From Clostridia bacterium (GTDB taxonomy: Bacteria; Bacillota; Clostridia; Oscillospirales; Acutalibacteraceae), in the NCBI GenBank assembly GCA_017439545.1, contig JAFSIW010000051.1, positions 20,964 through 84,963 on the forward strand: a stretch of 64,000 nt of DNA, given 5' to 3'. The notes under the pieces were generated by a model, which saw only the letters and a list, made by a program, of their open reading frames with translations, was not told the origin of the DNA and did no database searches. How positions within the stretch are numbered: position 1 is the stretch's first letter; the number at the start of each line of letters is the position of its first letter. The translations under genes and the position numbers were made by a program. Below, one piece after another: positions 29,666-39,232 of this stretch.

Positions 29666-30364
29666 TTAATCGACAAACTCTTTTACACACCGCTCGTAGG
29701 CAGCCAAAGGATCTTCTGCTGCGGTGATAGGACGACCGACAACAATGTAGTCGGAGCCGATTTCTTTGGCTTTTTCGGGGGTGGTAACCCGCACTTGGTC
29801 ACCTACGTCACCGTCAGCGAAACGAACACCGGGGGTAACGGTGAAAAATTCAGCTCCGCAACGCTCGTGGACTTTGCCTGCTTCCAAGGGAGAGCAAACT
29901 ACACCGTCTAACCCTGCGATTTTGGCATTGTTGGCATAGTGAAGCACAACCTCATCAATAGGTTCTTTAATCAGCAGATCGTTTTCCATCCGTTCTTGGC
30001 TGGTAGAAGTCAATTGAGTAACCGCAATGAGCAAAGGACGAGTTCCGTCGGGACGGGTGAGACCTTCCAACGCAGCTTTCATCATATCAATGGTGCCTGC
30101 GGCGTGCAGATTAACCATATCCGCACCAAGACCGGACAACACAGCCATAGATTTGCGAACGGTGTTGGGAATGTCGTGCAATTTCAAATCCAAAAATACT
30201 TTGTGACCCCGTTCCTTCAAGTTGGTAACAATAGAAGGGCCTGCGGCATAAAACAATTCCATCCCGATTTTTACAAAAGGACGCTTGTCGCCGAATTGTT
30301 CTAAGAATGCATAGGTTTGTTCTGCGCCTGCAAAGTCACAGGCAATAATTACGTCTTTTCCCAT
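29666..30364 (-). CDS. pyrF: orotidine 5'-phosphate decarboxylase
   Basis: A 232-residue class-I-type enzyme making UMP. The catalytic stretch is FLDLKLHDIPNTV (the Lys/Asp array), with VKIGMELFYAAGP before it and VTPGVRF and YIVVGRPIT after it. Its start overlaps the pyrD stop (TAATG). Confidence 0.96.
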   Translation of the reverse strand: MGKDVIIACDFAGAEQTYAFLEQFGDKRPFVKIGMELFYAAGPSIVTNLKERGHKVFLDLKLHDIPNTVRKSMAVLSGLGADMVNLHAAGTIDMMKAALEGLTRPDGTRPLLIAVTQLTSTSQERMENDLLIKEPIDEVVLHYANNAKIAGLDGVVCSPLEAGKVHERCGAEFFTVTPGVRFADGDVGDQVRVTTPEKAKEIGSDYIVVGRPITAAEDPLAAYERCVKEFVD

Positions 30365-31275
30365 TAGTGGGCACCTCCGATAATATCATTCAAATCGTTG
30401 ATTCCATACTGTTCCATTACCCGCGGCAGATCGACAATAATATCCCGACAAGCACAAGGATTCACAAGATTGGCCGCGCCAACCTGAACTGCGGTCGCCC
30501 CCGCCAACATCATTTCAATTACGTCTTTTGCAGTAGAAACACCGCCCATGCCAACCACGGGAATGTTAACTGCTTGGGACACCTGATACACCATTCGCAC
30601 CGCCACGGGGAAAATGGCGCTACCCGAAAAGCCACCCATTTTGTTGGCGATAACAGGCTTTTTGGTTTTAAGATCAATTCGCATACCAAGCAAGGTGTTA
30701 ATCAGACTAATCCCATCTGCCCCTGCCTCTTCGCAAGCCTTGGCGATTGCTACAATGTCGGTCACGTTGGGCGACAGTTTAATAATCACCGGCTTGGTGG
30801 TAACCTCTTTTACCGCTTTGGTGACGATTGCAGCCTGTTCAGGGTCAGTACCAAAACTCATGCCGCCGCCGTGTACGTTGGGGCAAGAACTGTTTACTTC
30901 CAACCAACCTACTTGATCTTGGGCATCGATCAAACGGCAGGTTTCGGCATAGGCATCCACCGAAAAACCGCTCACGTTAGCCATAACAGGCTTATGGAAA
31001 CATTTGGCAAGTTTGGGAAGTTCTTCGCTGATTACCTTTTCCACACCGGGATTTTGCAGACCCACTGCATTGATCATGCCTGCGGTACACTCCGCAATAC
31101 GGGGCGTGGGATTGCCAAAACGAGGTTCGAGAGTTGTTCCTTTAAAAGAAAAAGTGCCGAGACAGTTGATGTCATACAATTCGGCAAATTCATAGCCGAA
31201 GCCGAAGGTACCGCTGGCGGGAATGACGGGGTTATCTAACTCAATACCGCACAAATTCACTTTTGTATTTACCAT
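30364..31275 (-). CDS. pyrD: dihydroorotate dehydrogenase, catalytic subunit (class 1B)
   Basis: About 303 residues. It has [13 protein letters not shown], the FMN/substrate region [15 protein letters not shown] (active-site Cys) and IKLSPNV. It partners with PyrK, which makes it the NAD-dependent 1B type. I chose the ATG at 31275 (MVNTKV) because GGGAGGAGA lies just upstream; it overlaps pyrK by 7 bp. Confidence 0.96.
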   Translation of the reverse strand: MVNTKVNLCGIELDNPVIPASGTFGFGYEFAELYDINCLGTFSFKGTTLEPRFGNPTPRIAECTAGMINAVGLQNPGVEKVISEELPKLAKCFHKPVMANVSGFSVDAYAETCRLIDAQDQVGWLEVNSSCPNVHGGGMSFGTDPEQAAIVTKAVKEVTTKPVIIKLSPNVTDIVAIAKACEEAGADGISLINTLLGMRIDLKTKKPVIANKMGGFSGSAIFPVAVRMVYQVSQAVNIPVVGMGGVSTAKDVIEMMLAGATAVQVGAANLVNPCACRDIIVDLPRVMEQYGINDLNDIIGGAH

Positions 31276-32000
31276 ATGATCTCCTCCCGTTCCAATACAG
31301 GGCCTTCTCGGCAAATGCGTTTATTACCGTATTTGGTCTTGCATGAGCAGCCCATGCAAGCGCCGAAACCGCAACCCATCCGTTCTTCAAAACTATATTG
31401 ACCACCGGTCACAGCGGTGGCTTCAATCGCTTTGAACATGGGCATAGGACCGCAAGTATAAAAGTAAGAATAGGTTAAATTCTTTAAGACATCGGTTACA
31501 AATCCCTTGGTGCCATAGCTACCGTCGGCAGTCGCCACATAAACCGTAGCACCTAAGGCTTTAAATTCATCTTCATAAAAGATTTCCTCTTTGGTATTAA
31601 ACCCAAGAATCACTTGTACATTTTTGCCTTCTTGCAGCAGTTTTTTGCACAAGTTATACATAGGCGGAACACCAACGCCGCCACCGATCAACACAGGCGC
31701 GTCGCCGCTTTTAGAAGTGTCAAATCCGTTACCAAGACCAACCAGCACATCCAAAGTTTGCCCTGCGGTCATTTGGGCCATTTGTTCGGTACCTTCCCCT
31801 ACCACTTTATACAACAAGGTGATGGTGGTATCATCATAGTCGCACACCGAAATGGGTCGACGCAGGAACTTTCCTTCCAACTGAATATTCACAAACTGAC
31901 CGGGGGCTGTCAAGGCAGAAGTATCCCCTTCCAGCACCATTTTGTATACCAATTCGGTCAGCGCAACGTTTTCTTTGATGGTATATAACGCTTGAATCAT
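31269..32000 (-). CDS. pyrK: dihydroorotate dehydrogenase electron-transfer subunit
   Basis: About 243 residues. It has the FAD-binding [10 protein letters not shown], the NAD-binding [12 protein letters not shown] and a C-terminal Fe-S cysteine cluster ([17 protein letters not shown]). It passes electrons from PyrD to NAD. I chose the ATG at 32000 with AAGGAA upstream; it begins 4 nt after pyrC. Confidence 0.95.
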   Translation of the reverse strand: MIQALYTIKENVALTELVYKMVLEGDTSALTAPGQFVNIQLEGKFLRRPISVCDYDDTTITLLYKVVGEGTEQMAQMTAGQTLDVLVGLGNGFDTSKSGDAPVLIGGGVGVPPMYNLCKKLLQEGKNVQVILGFNTKEEIFYEDEFKALGATVYVATADGSYGTKGFVTDVLKNLTYSYFYTCGPMPMFKAIEATAVTGGQYSFEERMGCGFGACMGCSCKTKYGNKRICREGPVLEREEIIW

Positions 32001-32004
32001 GCTT

Positions 32005-33231
32005 TTATTCCTTCCATTTAAAATCGGGGTGTTCATAAGCGATTTTGCCGTCGCACACCGTCAGCAAGCATTTGCCCTGTACCTTCCATCCTGCAAAAGG
32101 CGTGCTTCTGCCTTTGGACAAAAAGGCTTCGGGATTAACCGTATATTCTCTGTTCAAATCATATACACAGAAATCTTTTTCAGCGTTAAGCGGCAAACCA
32201 AACCGTTTGCGGGGAGCGTACACCATCAGGTCAAGAAGCTTGTCCAAGGTGATAACTCCCGTTTTCACCAAGTAGGTATACAAAACAGGAAATGCGGTTT
32301 CAATCCCTACCACGCCCATCATACTGTCTTTGAGTCCTTTGGCCTTTTCTTCGGCACTATGGGGCGCATGGTCGGTGGCGATCATATCAATGGTCCCGTC
32401 CTGAATCCCCTCAATCAATGCCAAACGATCGGCTTCACTACGCAAAGGCGGATTCATTTTAAAACGGGCATCTTCTTCAAGATCTCGATCACTCATTACA
32501 AGGTAATGAGGAGCGGTCTCACAGGTGATATTCACTCCCGCCGCTTTTGCTTTGCGGATCAGTTCTACACTCTCTTTGGTAGAAACGTGGCACACGTGAT
32601 AAGCACAACCGCTTTGTTTAATCAGTTCAATATCCCGTGCGATGGGACCCCACTCGCTTTCGCTCACAATACCTTTATGTCCGTGTTTAGCAGCATACTC
32701 ACCTGCATGGATATAACCACCATTGAGCAGACTGTTATCTTCACAATGGGCGGCAATGACTTTGCCAAGAGCGGCAGACTGTTTCATGGCATTGAGCATC
32801 ATTTCCTCGCACTGCACACCGCGTCCGTCATCGGAAAAAGCAACAGCATTTTGTGCCATTCCGTTTAAATCGGCAAGGGTCTCCCCTTTTTCTTCTACCG
32901 TAATGGCTCCGTATGGGTGCACCCGAATGACAGCATCCTTACGAATGATATCCAGTTGTTTTTGCAAATGCTCCACACTGTCAGGCACAGGTTTCAGATT
33001 CGGCATAGAGCAAACATCAGTATAGCCCCCGGCGGCACAAGCGGCCGTTCCCGTGGCAATGGTTTCTTTATAAGAAAAACCCGGTTCTCGCAAATGTACG
33101 TGTACATCTGCAAAACCGGGAAAAACAACATATTCAAAAGAATTATCGGCAACAACGCCATCAATAAGACGGCAAGTAATCAATCCATCTTCGGTTTTAT
33201 GAAGCATAGCATTTTTCAATCGGAGTTGCAT
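32005..33231 (-). CDS. pyrC: dihydroorotase
   Basis: About 408 residues, an amidohydrolase that closes carbamoyl-aspartate to dihydroorotate. It shows the zinc motif DVHVHLREPG, the histidines of AHCEDN and VCHVSTKE, and the catalytic Asp in IATDHAPHS. I chose the ATG at 33231 because the annotated promoter sits just above it; a longer in-frame reading would run into the promoter. It is first in the pyr operon. Confidence 0.95.
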   Translation of the reverse strand: MQLRLKNAMLHKTEDGLITCRLIDGVVADNSFEYVVFPGFADVHVHLREPGFSYKETIATGTAACAAGGYTDVCSMPNLKPVPDSVEHLQKQLDIIRKDAVIRVHPYGAITVEEKGETLADLNGMAQNAVAFSDDGRGVQCEEMMLNAMKQSAALGKVIAAHCEDNSLLNGGYIHAGEYAAKHGHKGIVSESEWGPIARDIELIKQSGCAYHVCHVSTKESVELIRKAKAAGVNITCETAPHYLVMSDRDLEEDARFKMNPPLRSEADRLALIEGIQDGTIDMIATDHAPHSAEEKAKGLKDSMMGVVGIETAFPVLYTYLVKTGVITLDKLLDLMVYAPRKRFGLPLNAEKDFCVYDLNREYTVNPEAFLSKGRSTPFAGWKVQGKCLLTVCDGKIAYEHPDFKWKE

Positions 33232-33280
33232 GATAATTCCTTTCTTTTCAACAAACATTCTCAAATTGTTACCAGGAAAA

Positions 33281-33309
33281 ATTGTATCACACCCATCTTT
33301 TAATGTCAA
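33281..33309 (-). promoter_or_regulatory. pyrimidine operon promoter
   Basis: On the minus strand, TTGACA (33309-33304), a 17-nt spacer and TACAAT (33286-33281). The leader to pyrC is only about 45 nt and shows no PyrR-type attenuator, so control may rest on start-site choice or on PyrI feedback. Confidence 0.85.
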
Positions 33310-33342
33310 CCCTTAAACCGAAAAACCGACAAAATTATTCTC

Positions 33343-34002
33343 TTATAATAATTGCTGTTCGTTAATGATCAGTTTAAACTCCAAACCCAGGGTTTCAGCC
33401 GCCTTGCGGCACAAAATCATCCGTTCCAAAAAGATCTCAAAATATTCCATTACCGTACTGTAATGCACGTCAACGTCAAGCTTCAGTTTCACCAGAGTAT
33501 GGGATGTATTGATTTTTAACACAGAAGAACGAACTGAATAATTCACCCGATCGTGAATATCAAAATCGGACAAATCACCGTTGCGGACTCTGCTACGTCT
33601 CACATCGGATTTATCCGCCAAAATCAAAGCCGCCGCAATGGGATTAACAGGTACGCCAGTACCTTCATCATGATTGCCAATAGCAGTCACTACGGTAGCT
33701 AATTCATCCGCAGGCATACCCAGTCCGTCTAATATGCGGAATGCCATAACCGCCCCACTTTGGGAGTGTTCAATTCGGTTCACAAGGTTTCCGATATCGT
33801 GTAAATATGCTGCGATTTTTACCAATTCCACCTCTCGCGGTGAATAACCGAGGGTCTGCAAAATATAACCTGCAACCTCTGCTACACGGGTCACGTGAGC
33901 AAAACTATGTTCGGTATATCCCAGCGCAATCAATGATTCGTCCGCACGGCGAATATACGTATTGACCGCATCATTCTTTTTCAGATCCTCAAAGCACAGC
34001 AT
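33343..34002 (-). CDS. HD-domain phosphohydrolase
   Basis: About 219 residues. The HD metal site is visible as HSFAH, AYLHDIGN and the downstream HSQSG and GNHDEG. The C-terminal 70 residues (DRVNYSVRSSVLKINTSHTL) are a conserved extension of this clostridial group and not a recognised domain. HD proteins hydrolyse nucleotides or cyclic nucleotides; the substrate is not known. The ATG at 34002 is preferred over a GTG at 34011 because the AGGTG site is too close to the latter. Confidence 0.8.
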   Translation of the reverse strand: MLCFEDLKKNDAVNTYIRRADESLIALGYTEHSFAHVTRVAEVAGYILQTLGYSPREVELVKIAAYLHDIGNLVNRIEHSQSGAVMAFRILDGLGMPADELATVVTAIGNHDEGTGVPVNPIAAALILADKSDVRRSRVRNGDLSDFDIHDRVNYSVRSSVLKINTSHTLVKLKLDVDVHYSTVMEYFEIFLERMILCRKAAETLGLEFKLIINEQQLL

Positions 34003-34078
34003 ATTAACCACTCACCTTTCGTTAGTATTGTACCACAAGTGGAATCATTCATCAAGCAACAAATATTGAAATTTGCGC

Positions 34079-34129
34079 TTGACATTCTTTAAAAACGTGC
34101 TACAATACATTTGAACATTTGCTCAAATG
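34079..34129 (+). promoter_or_regulatory. promoter and ArsR/SmtB-type operator of the Zn/Cd operon
   Basis: TTGACA (34079-34084), a 16-nt spacer and TACAAT (34101-34106). An inverted repeat follows at once: CATTTGA (34108-34114) and TCAAATG (34123-34129), which falls within the 12-2-12 type (TGAACA...TGCTCA) of zinc/cadmium ArsR-SmtB operators. Covering the start site, it fits repression released by metal. Confidence 0.85.
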
Positions 34130-34144
34130 AAAGGATGATGAGTT

Positions 34145-34501
34145 GTGACCAAAGCAACACCGGTCTGCGATTATATGCACGCACATCAAGAAATCATTGA
34201 CAAGGTAGAAACCGCCATGCCACAAGACGAGATATTATACGATCTGGCAGAACTGTTTAAAGTATTCGGCGACACAACACGAATTCGTATTCTGTATGTA
34301 TTATCGGAAGCTGAAATGTGTGTATGTGACATCGCACAGCTGTTAAATATGACCACCTCGGCTATTTCCCATCAATTGCGAGTCTTAAAGCAAGCGGGAC
34401 TTGTGAAATATCGCCGAGAAGGCAAAACAATTTTCTATTCTCTGTCTGATGACCACGTGAAAACTATCATCAACCAAGGAATGGAACACGTAGAAGAATA
34501 G
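34145..34501 (+). CDS. ArsR/SmtB-family metal-sensing repressor
   Basis: A 118-residue winged-helix repressor. The recognition helix region is MCVCDIAQLLNMTTSAISHQLRVLKQ (in pieces) and the wing is KYRREGKTIFYSL. Two metal sites can be read: an alpha3N-type set (Cys in TPVCDYMHAH plus the CVC pair, as in CadC) and an alpha5-type set (DDH with MEHVEE, as in CzrA/SmtB). It therefore probably senses Zn, Cd or Pb and represses its own operon. GTG start at 34145 after AAAGGATGATGAG. It leads the HMA and pump genes. Confidence 0.9.
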   Translation: MTKATPVCDYMHAHQEIIDKVETAMPQDEILYDLAELFKVFGDTTRIRILYVLSEAEMCVCDIAQLLNMTTSAISHQLRVLKQAGLVKYRREGKTIFYSLSDDHVKTIINQGMEHVEE

Positions 34502-34512
34502 GAGAAAATATT

Positions 34513-34737
34513 ATGACCAAACAATTTAAAATGATTGATTTAGATTGCGCCAACTGTGCCGCCAAAATGGAAGACGGAATCCGCAAGATTGATGGAGTTA
34601 AAGCGGCAAGCATTAGTTTTATTATGCAAAAACTCACCATTACCGCTCCTGACGATCAGATGGATATCATTTTAAAGCAAGCCGCCAAAGTATGCCGAAA
34701 AATCGAGCCGGACTGCAGAATTGAGCCAATCCAATGA
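34513..34737 (+). CDS. stand-alone heavy-metal-associated (HMA) domain protein
   Basis: A 74-residue metal-binding protein with the LDCANCAAKMEDGIRKIDGV motif (Cys-x2-Cys). Such a domain is usually the N-terminal part of the P1B pump; here it is its own gene and the pump that follows starts directly in the membrane segments. It overlaps the pump by 4 bp, so the two are coupled. It is likely a chaperone or detachable regulatory domain. Confidence 0.85.
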   Translation: MTKQFKMIDLDCANCAAKMEDGIRKIDGVKAASISFIMQKLTITAPDDQMDIILKQAAKVCRKIEPDCRIEPIQ

Positions 34738-36569
34738 ACAGACGAGCAAAAAAAGACCTGATAAGAATCCTCATTTCTGCCATTTTGCTGATGCTTGCCA
34801 TCTTATCACCCGTAAATGGATGGTTTCGATCAACTGCGTTTTTACTGCCATATTTGTTAGTAGGCTACGACATTCTTTGGAAAGCCGTACGCAACATACT
34901 GCACGGTCACGTTTTTGACGAAAACTTTTTAATGGTTATTGCAACGGTGGGTGCATTTGCCATCGATGAATATCCCGAAGCGGTATTTGTTATGCTGTTT
35001 TATCAGGTCGGAGAATGGTTTCAGCGATTGGCGGTGGGCAAAAGTCGTCGGTCAATTGCATCGTTGATGGATATTCGTCCCGACTATGCCAATCTGCTTC
35101 GTGACGGCGCATTGTGTAAGGTCTCGCCGGAAGAGGTGGCTATCGGAGATTTGATCTGTGTCAATCCGGGTGAGAAAATCCCGTTGGATGGTGTCATTAC
35201 AGATGGCTCGTCTTCCCTATCCACCTCCGCGCTTACCGGAGAATCTCTTCCTTGTGACGTTAGCATTGGGGACGAGGTAGCAAGCGGCAGTGTAAATATC
35301 AGCGGTGTGCTGACCGTACGCGTCAGCCGCCCCTTCACCGAATCCACGGTAGTAAAAATTTTAGAGTTGGTGGAATCCGCTACCGAGAACAAAGCGAAAT
35401 CCGAGCAATTTATTTCTAAATTCGCCCGATACTACACCCCTGTTGTGGTTCTGAGTGCGGCTGTTTTGGCAATTGTACCGCCGTTATTTTTTAACGGTGA
35501 TTGGGCCGAGTGGCTACATCGGGCTCTGATCTTTTTGGTGGTTTCCTGCCCTTGTGCCTTGGTCATCTCGGTTCCTCTGACCTTCTTCGGCGGAATCGGC
35601 GGCGCTTCTAAAAAGGGAATCCTTATTAAAGGCGCCAACCACTTAGAAACTCTTGCCAAAGCCAATACCGTTGTATTCGATAAAACAGGAACGTTAACAA
35701 AGGGTGAATTCTCCATTGTCAGCATTGATTCCCCTGTGCTCCCTGCGCAAGAGCTTTTGTCTCTCGCAGCCGCGGTCGAGCAATTCTCCTCTCATCCCAT
35801 TGCCAAGGCGATATGTAATTCTGCCGCCATCGTACCTGCAAGAGATAAGGTTACTCACGTAGAAGAGGTGGCCGGTCACGGAATCAAAGGCGCGGTGGAT
35901 CATCAGGTCATCTGCGTTGGAAACCGCAAACTGATGCAAAGTTGCGGTTTTCAACCGCAAGAAGCCAATCGGTCCACAACACAAATACATCTGTGCGACG
36001 ACCGTCAATATTTGGGCGTTATACATTTATCTGACACCGTAAAAGAAGGAGTTAACGATACCGTAAGCACCCTGCGCGGGTTGGGCATATCTCAAATTGT
36101 TATGTTGACAGGAGATCGGCAAGAAATTGCTTCCCAAGTTGCCGAGGAGTTACAGTTAGACGCCTATCACGCCCAACTTCTCCCCGCTGACAAGGTAGCG
36201 TATATGACAGAACTCACCAAGTCAAAAAAAAGGAATACCGTTGTTTTTGTAGGTGACGGGATGAACGATGCACCCGTTCTGGCACGGTCAGACGTTGGTA
36301 TTGCCATGGGCGGAATCGGATCTGATGCTGCTATTGAAGCCGCTGACGTTGTGCTGATGGATGATGATCTCTGCAAAGTCCCCCAAGCCATCGGTCGATC
36401 TCGTCGCACTTTAAGGATCGTGCGACAAAACATAGCATTTGCGCTGGGGGTTAAATTGTTGGTCATGATGTTAGCCGCCTTTGGTCACGCCTTTATGTGG
36501 CAAGCGGTATTTGCCGACGTAGGGGTTTCGGTCATTGCCATTTTTAATGCAATGCGGGCACTCAAATAA
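34734..36569 (+). CDS. Zn/Cd/Pb-exporting P1B-type ATPase
   Basis: A 611-residue P1B-2 ATPase. It has TGES (actuator), the SCPCALVIS membrane metal site, DKTGTLTKGE (phosphorylated Asp), SSHPIAKAI, GDGMNDAPVLA and the final-helix DVGVSVIAIFNAMR typical of ZntA/CadA. It exports divalent metals from the cytoplasm. It lacks an N-terminal HMA domain because that function is in the preceding gene. The operon ends in a strong terminator. Confidence 0.93.
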   Translation: MNRRAKKDLIRILISAILLMLAILSPVNGWFRSTAFLLPYLLVGYDILWKAVRNILHGHVFDENFLMVIATVGAFAIDEYPEAVFVMLFYQVGEWFQRLAVGKSRRSIASLMDIRPDYANLLRDGALCKVSPEEVAIGDLICVNPGEKIPLDGVITDGSSSLSTSALTGESLPCDVSIGDEVASGSVNISGVLTVRVSRPFTESTVVKILELVESATENKAKSEQFISKFARYYTPVVVLSAAVLAIVPPLFFNGDWAEWLHRALIFLVVSCPCALVISVPLTFFGGIGGASKKGILIKGANHLETLAKANTVVFDKTGTLTKGEFSIVSIDSPVLPAQELLSLAAAVEQFSSHPIAKAICNSAAIVPARDKVTHVEEVAGHGIKGAVDHQVICVGNRKLMQSCGFQPQEANRSTTQIHLCDDRQYLGVIHLSDTVKEGVNDTVSTLRGLGISQIVMLTGDRQEIASQVAEELQLDAYHAQLLPADKVAYMTELTKSKKRNTVVFVGDGMNDAPVLARSDVGIAMGGIGSDAAIEAADVVLMDDDLCKVPQAIGRSRRTLRIVRQNIAFALGVKLLVMMLAAFGHAFMWQAVFADVGVSVIAIFNAMRALK

Positions 36570-36570
36570 A

Positions 36571-36600
36571 AAAACGGGAACGAAGCTTCGTTCCCGTTTT
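36571..36600. terminator. bidirectional terminator
   Basis: A perfect 30-bp palindrome, arms aaaacgggaacgaag and cttcgttcccgtttt. It ends both the metal operon (+) and the chromate transporter genes (-). Confidence 0.92.
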
Positions 36601-36604
36601 CAAT

Positions 36605-37207
36605 TTATCCCCAAACGCCAAGATAACCCAATCCGATTCCCACTACCGCAGAAATGCAAATAATAATGATTGGATGAATTTTTTTAAATCCCATTACGGC
36701 AGATGCCGCACACAGCACAGCAGAGCACCAAAATGCCGCGGTCTTAAGAGGAGCCAAGCTAAAACCTTGAGCAAAGAACACCGATTGCCCGATCGTCAGC
36801 ACCGCCGCACCGATCAAACCAACCGTGACAGGACGCAAACCTGTCATACATCCTTTGACTACACGGCTGTTTTTAAAGGCAAGATAGCATTTGGCAATGA
36901 TCAGAATAATGATCAACGAAGGAAGCACTACGCCGAAGGTTGCGCACAATGAACCTAAAAAAGAGCCGAGCCAATCAGGCACTGCTGTAAACTGACCGCC
37001 CATTTCCGATCCGATATAGGTTGCAATGTTCACCGCAAAGGGACCTGGGGTGCTCTCGCTCACCGCCACAAAATTGACCAGTTGCTCAGTGGTCATCCAT
37101 CCGTGGGCGGCAACTTCCTTTTCAATCAACGGAAGCATCGCATAGCCGCCACCGAAAGTAAAAGCGCCAATCTTAAAGAAGCTCAAAAACAAATCCAAAA
37201 ATATCAT
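36605..37207 (-). CDS. chromate transporter half-protein (CHR family)
   Basis: A 200-residue short-chain CHR protein with about six membrane segments. It has KIGAFTFGGGYAMLPLIEKE and VAVSESTPGPFAVNIATYIG in pieces, the signature of ChrA halves. Short-chain CHR proteins work as pairs of opposite topology; the partner is the overlapping upstream gene. The family exports chromate in well-studied cases; the natural anion in an anaerobe is uncertain. Confidence 0.88.
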   Translation of the reverse strand: MIFLDLFLSFFKIGAFTFGGGYAMLPLIEKEVAAHGWMTTEQLVNFVAVSESTPGPFAVNIATYIGSEMGGQFTAVPDWLGSFLGSLCATFGVVLPSLIIILIIAKCYLAFKNSRVVKGCMTGLRPVTVGLIGAAVLTIGQSVFFAQGFSLAPLKTAAFWCSAVLCAASAVMGFKKIHPIIIICISAVVGIGLGYLGVWG

Positions 37208-37773
37208 GCCTTTTCCTCCTTTCGTAGCGAAAGAAGGTACGTAATCAATCCGATTACGCCGGCACCGATAATAATAAATATCACGTTAATATTGGTAAAT
37301 ACAGATAAAACAAAGGCAGCGGCAGCAATCAAATAAGAGATCGCGCCCTTAGGACATTGTTTATACATGGAAACAAATGCTTTTAAAATCAACGCCAGAA
37401 CTCCGGCACGAATTCCTGCAAAGGCGTATCGCACTACCGCAAACTCCATAAATTGCCGAAGAAAAAACGAAATAAGCAGAATAATAACAAAAGATGGCAA
37501 AACCACCCCGAAGGTAGCCGCCAAAGAGCCAATCACCCCTGCCGCCTGATACCCGATGAAGGTGGCCGAGTTAATGGCAATCGGGCCGGGAGTGGATTCG
37601 GCAATGGCTACGATATCTAAAATATCCGATTCGTCAATCATATGGTGGGTTTCTACCGTCTCATGTTGAATCAGCGGAATCATAGCATAACCGCCGCCAA
37701 AGGTAAAGGCGCCGATTTTAAAGAAAATAACAAACAGACGCCAGGCGACTGTTAAACGTTCTTTCAGTTTCAT
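37204..37773 (-). CDS. chromate transporter half-protein (CHR family)
   Basis: A 189-residue partner of the preceding half-transporter with KIGAFTFGGGYAMIPLIQHE and VAIAESTPGPIAINSATFIG. The two share the motif pair in a tandem duplication. I chose the ATG at 37773 (MKLKERL), because a GGAAC site lies upstream and the longer reading invades the nif3-like gene. It overlaps its partner by 4 bp. Confidence 0.88.
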   Translation of the reverse strand: MKLKERLTVAWRLFVIFFKIGAFTFGGGYAMIPLIQHETVETHHMIDESDILDIVAIAESTPGPIAINSATFIGYQAAGVIGSLAATFGVVLPSFVIILLISFFLRQFMEFAVVRYAFAGIRAGVLALILKAFVSMYKQCPKGAISYLIAAAAFVLSVFTNINVIFIIIGAGVIGLITYLLSLRKEEKA

Positions 37774-37784
37774 AACAGTTCCTT

Positions 37785-38543
37785 TCAGCAATATGTCGTG
37801 GGAGACGATTGATATAACAAAGTAACAGGGCAAGATAGTTCTCTGTTCAGATAGTCGCACAAAGGACGCAACACAACCTGTTCGGTTTCAAAGTGGCCTG
37901 CGTCTACCAGCATAAAATCCGCTTCTGCCGCCATTAAAAATTGATGATGTTTTACTTCGGCAGTCACCAAGGCATCCGCTTTTGCAAGCATCGCAGGCTC
38001 TAAAAAGTCAGCGCCTGCACCGCCGCATACCACGACCTTGTGAATCATACGACTTGCCGACACGTATTTTGCCCGCGTGTTCAATTGTTCACCCACCAAT
38101 TTAGCAAAAGCGTCCGCAGTCATGGGGACTGACAACATACCAACACGACCCATGGCGGGTGTAGACTCGTCGGGCAGACAGATCGGCTCTATATCACACA
38201 AACCCAACTGCTGAGCCAAACAATCGTTTACTCCGCCCCGGGCGGCATCCAAGTTGGTGTGTGCTGAAATCACGGCAATTGAATGTTGAATCGCCCGATA
38301 CACCACACTCTCGGTAGGAATGGCCTTCAACCCCGAAAAGATAATAGGATGATGGCTGACGATGCAATCAACGCCTTGTTCGATCGCCTGATTGAGCACA
38401 TCCAAAGTCACGTCAAGAGCCACACCGACCTTGGTCACCTTTTGGCAGGCAGAGCCGATGAGAATGCCTGCGTTATCAAATCCCATTTGGGTGTGAAACG
38501 GTGCAAGCGTATTTAAAGTCTCGAACACTTGATTCACGTTCAT
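37785..38543 (-). CDS. Nif3-like dinuclear metal centre protein
   Basis: A 252-residue Nif3/YqfO family protein. It shows GFDNAGILIG, DVTLDVLNQAIEQGVDCIVSHHPIIF in pieces, SAHTNLDAARGGVNDCL and DAGHFETE, the metal-ligand segments. Its biochemical role is unsettled across bacteria. It follows trmK with a 4-bp overlap, the usual Firmicute gene order. Confidence 0.93.
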   Translation of the reverse strand: MNVNQVFETLNTLAPFHTQMGFDNAGILIGSACQKVTKVGVALDVTLDVLNQAIEQGVDCIVSHHPIIFSGLKAIPTESVVYRAIQHSIAVISAHTNLDAARGGVNDCLAQQLGLCDIEPICLPDESTPAMGRVGMLSVPMTADAFAKLVGEQLNTRAKYVSASRMIHKVVVCGGAGADFLEPAMLAKADALVTAEVKHHQFLMAAEADFMLVDAGHFETEQVVLRPLCDYLNRELSCPVTLLYQSSPTTYC

Positions 38544-39229
38544 TGTATCCCTCCGTTCAAAACTTGCGAAAGATCGTTATATAATGCGGTCAATCGGACG
38601 GATTCGGTTTCGTTTCCCGCCGCCGACAGACCTTTACTTTGTTTCAATAAACTTGCTTGTTCTTTTTGGATAAAACGGCGTTCTGCTTCACCAAGGGGTT
38701 CGTTCAGTTTCCCCACCATTGCTTGCAAAGGAGTAGGTTCCCATACCACTCCGCTATACACCGCTTTCATTACCGTATAATTATGCTTCTTATCAAATGT
38801 TGCCCGCTCGGTTAGCAGCTCGAAACCATTTTTTGCCAAAAAGAAGCGCAACAGCGGAGCGTCGGTCATGGGTTGTAATACCAGACTTTTTTCGGGGTCT
38901 CTTAACCACGGGGCACGTTCAATCAGTTGGGTAATGAGAATGCCGCCCATTCCCGCCATTGTAATACAATCCGCTTCGTGGGGCAATATTTTATCCAAAC
39001 CGTCCGACAGTCGCAACTGAATTTGTTCTTGCAAGCCCGCCGCCTCAACCGCTTCTTTCGCATGGGCAAGAGGGCCTGCACGCAAGTCGGACGCAATCGC
39101 AGAGGGAATCAAACCTTGTTTTACCAACGCAACCGGAAGATAAGCATGGTCGGTGCCGATATCCGCCAACACACGATCACGGTCTACCAAATCTGCAACC
39201 AGCTGCAGTCGATTATCCAACTTTTTCAC
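38540..39229 (-). CDS. trmK: tRNA (adenine22-N1)-methyltransferase
   Basis: A 229-residue SAM-dependent methyltransferase that modifies A22 of tRNA. It shows RLQLVADLV, VLADIGTDHAYLPV (SAM motif), SDGLDKILPHEAD and the Rossmann-end ITMAGMGGILI. TrmK followed by a Nif3-like gene is a conserved pair. Confidence 0.93.
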   Translation of the reverse strand: MKKLDNRLQLVADLVDRDRVLADIGTDHAYLPVALVKQGLIPSAIASDLRAGPLAHAKEAVEAAGLQEQIQLRLSDGLDKILPHEADCITMAGMGGILITQLIERAPWLRDPEKSLVLQPMTDAPLLRFFLAKNGFELLTERATFDKKHNYTVMKAVYSGVVWEPTPLQAMVGKLNEPLGEAERRFIQKEQASLLKQSKGLSAAGNETESVRLTALYNDLSQVLNGGIQ

Positions 39230-39232
39230 GGT

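Noticed and set aside
33232-33280. PyrR attenuator or riboswitch before pyrC
   Set aside because: The leader is about 45 nt and shows no stem with a U run.
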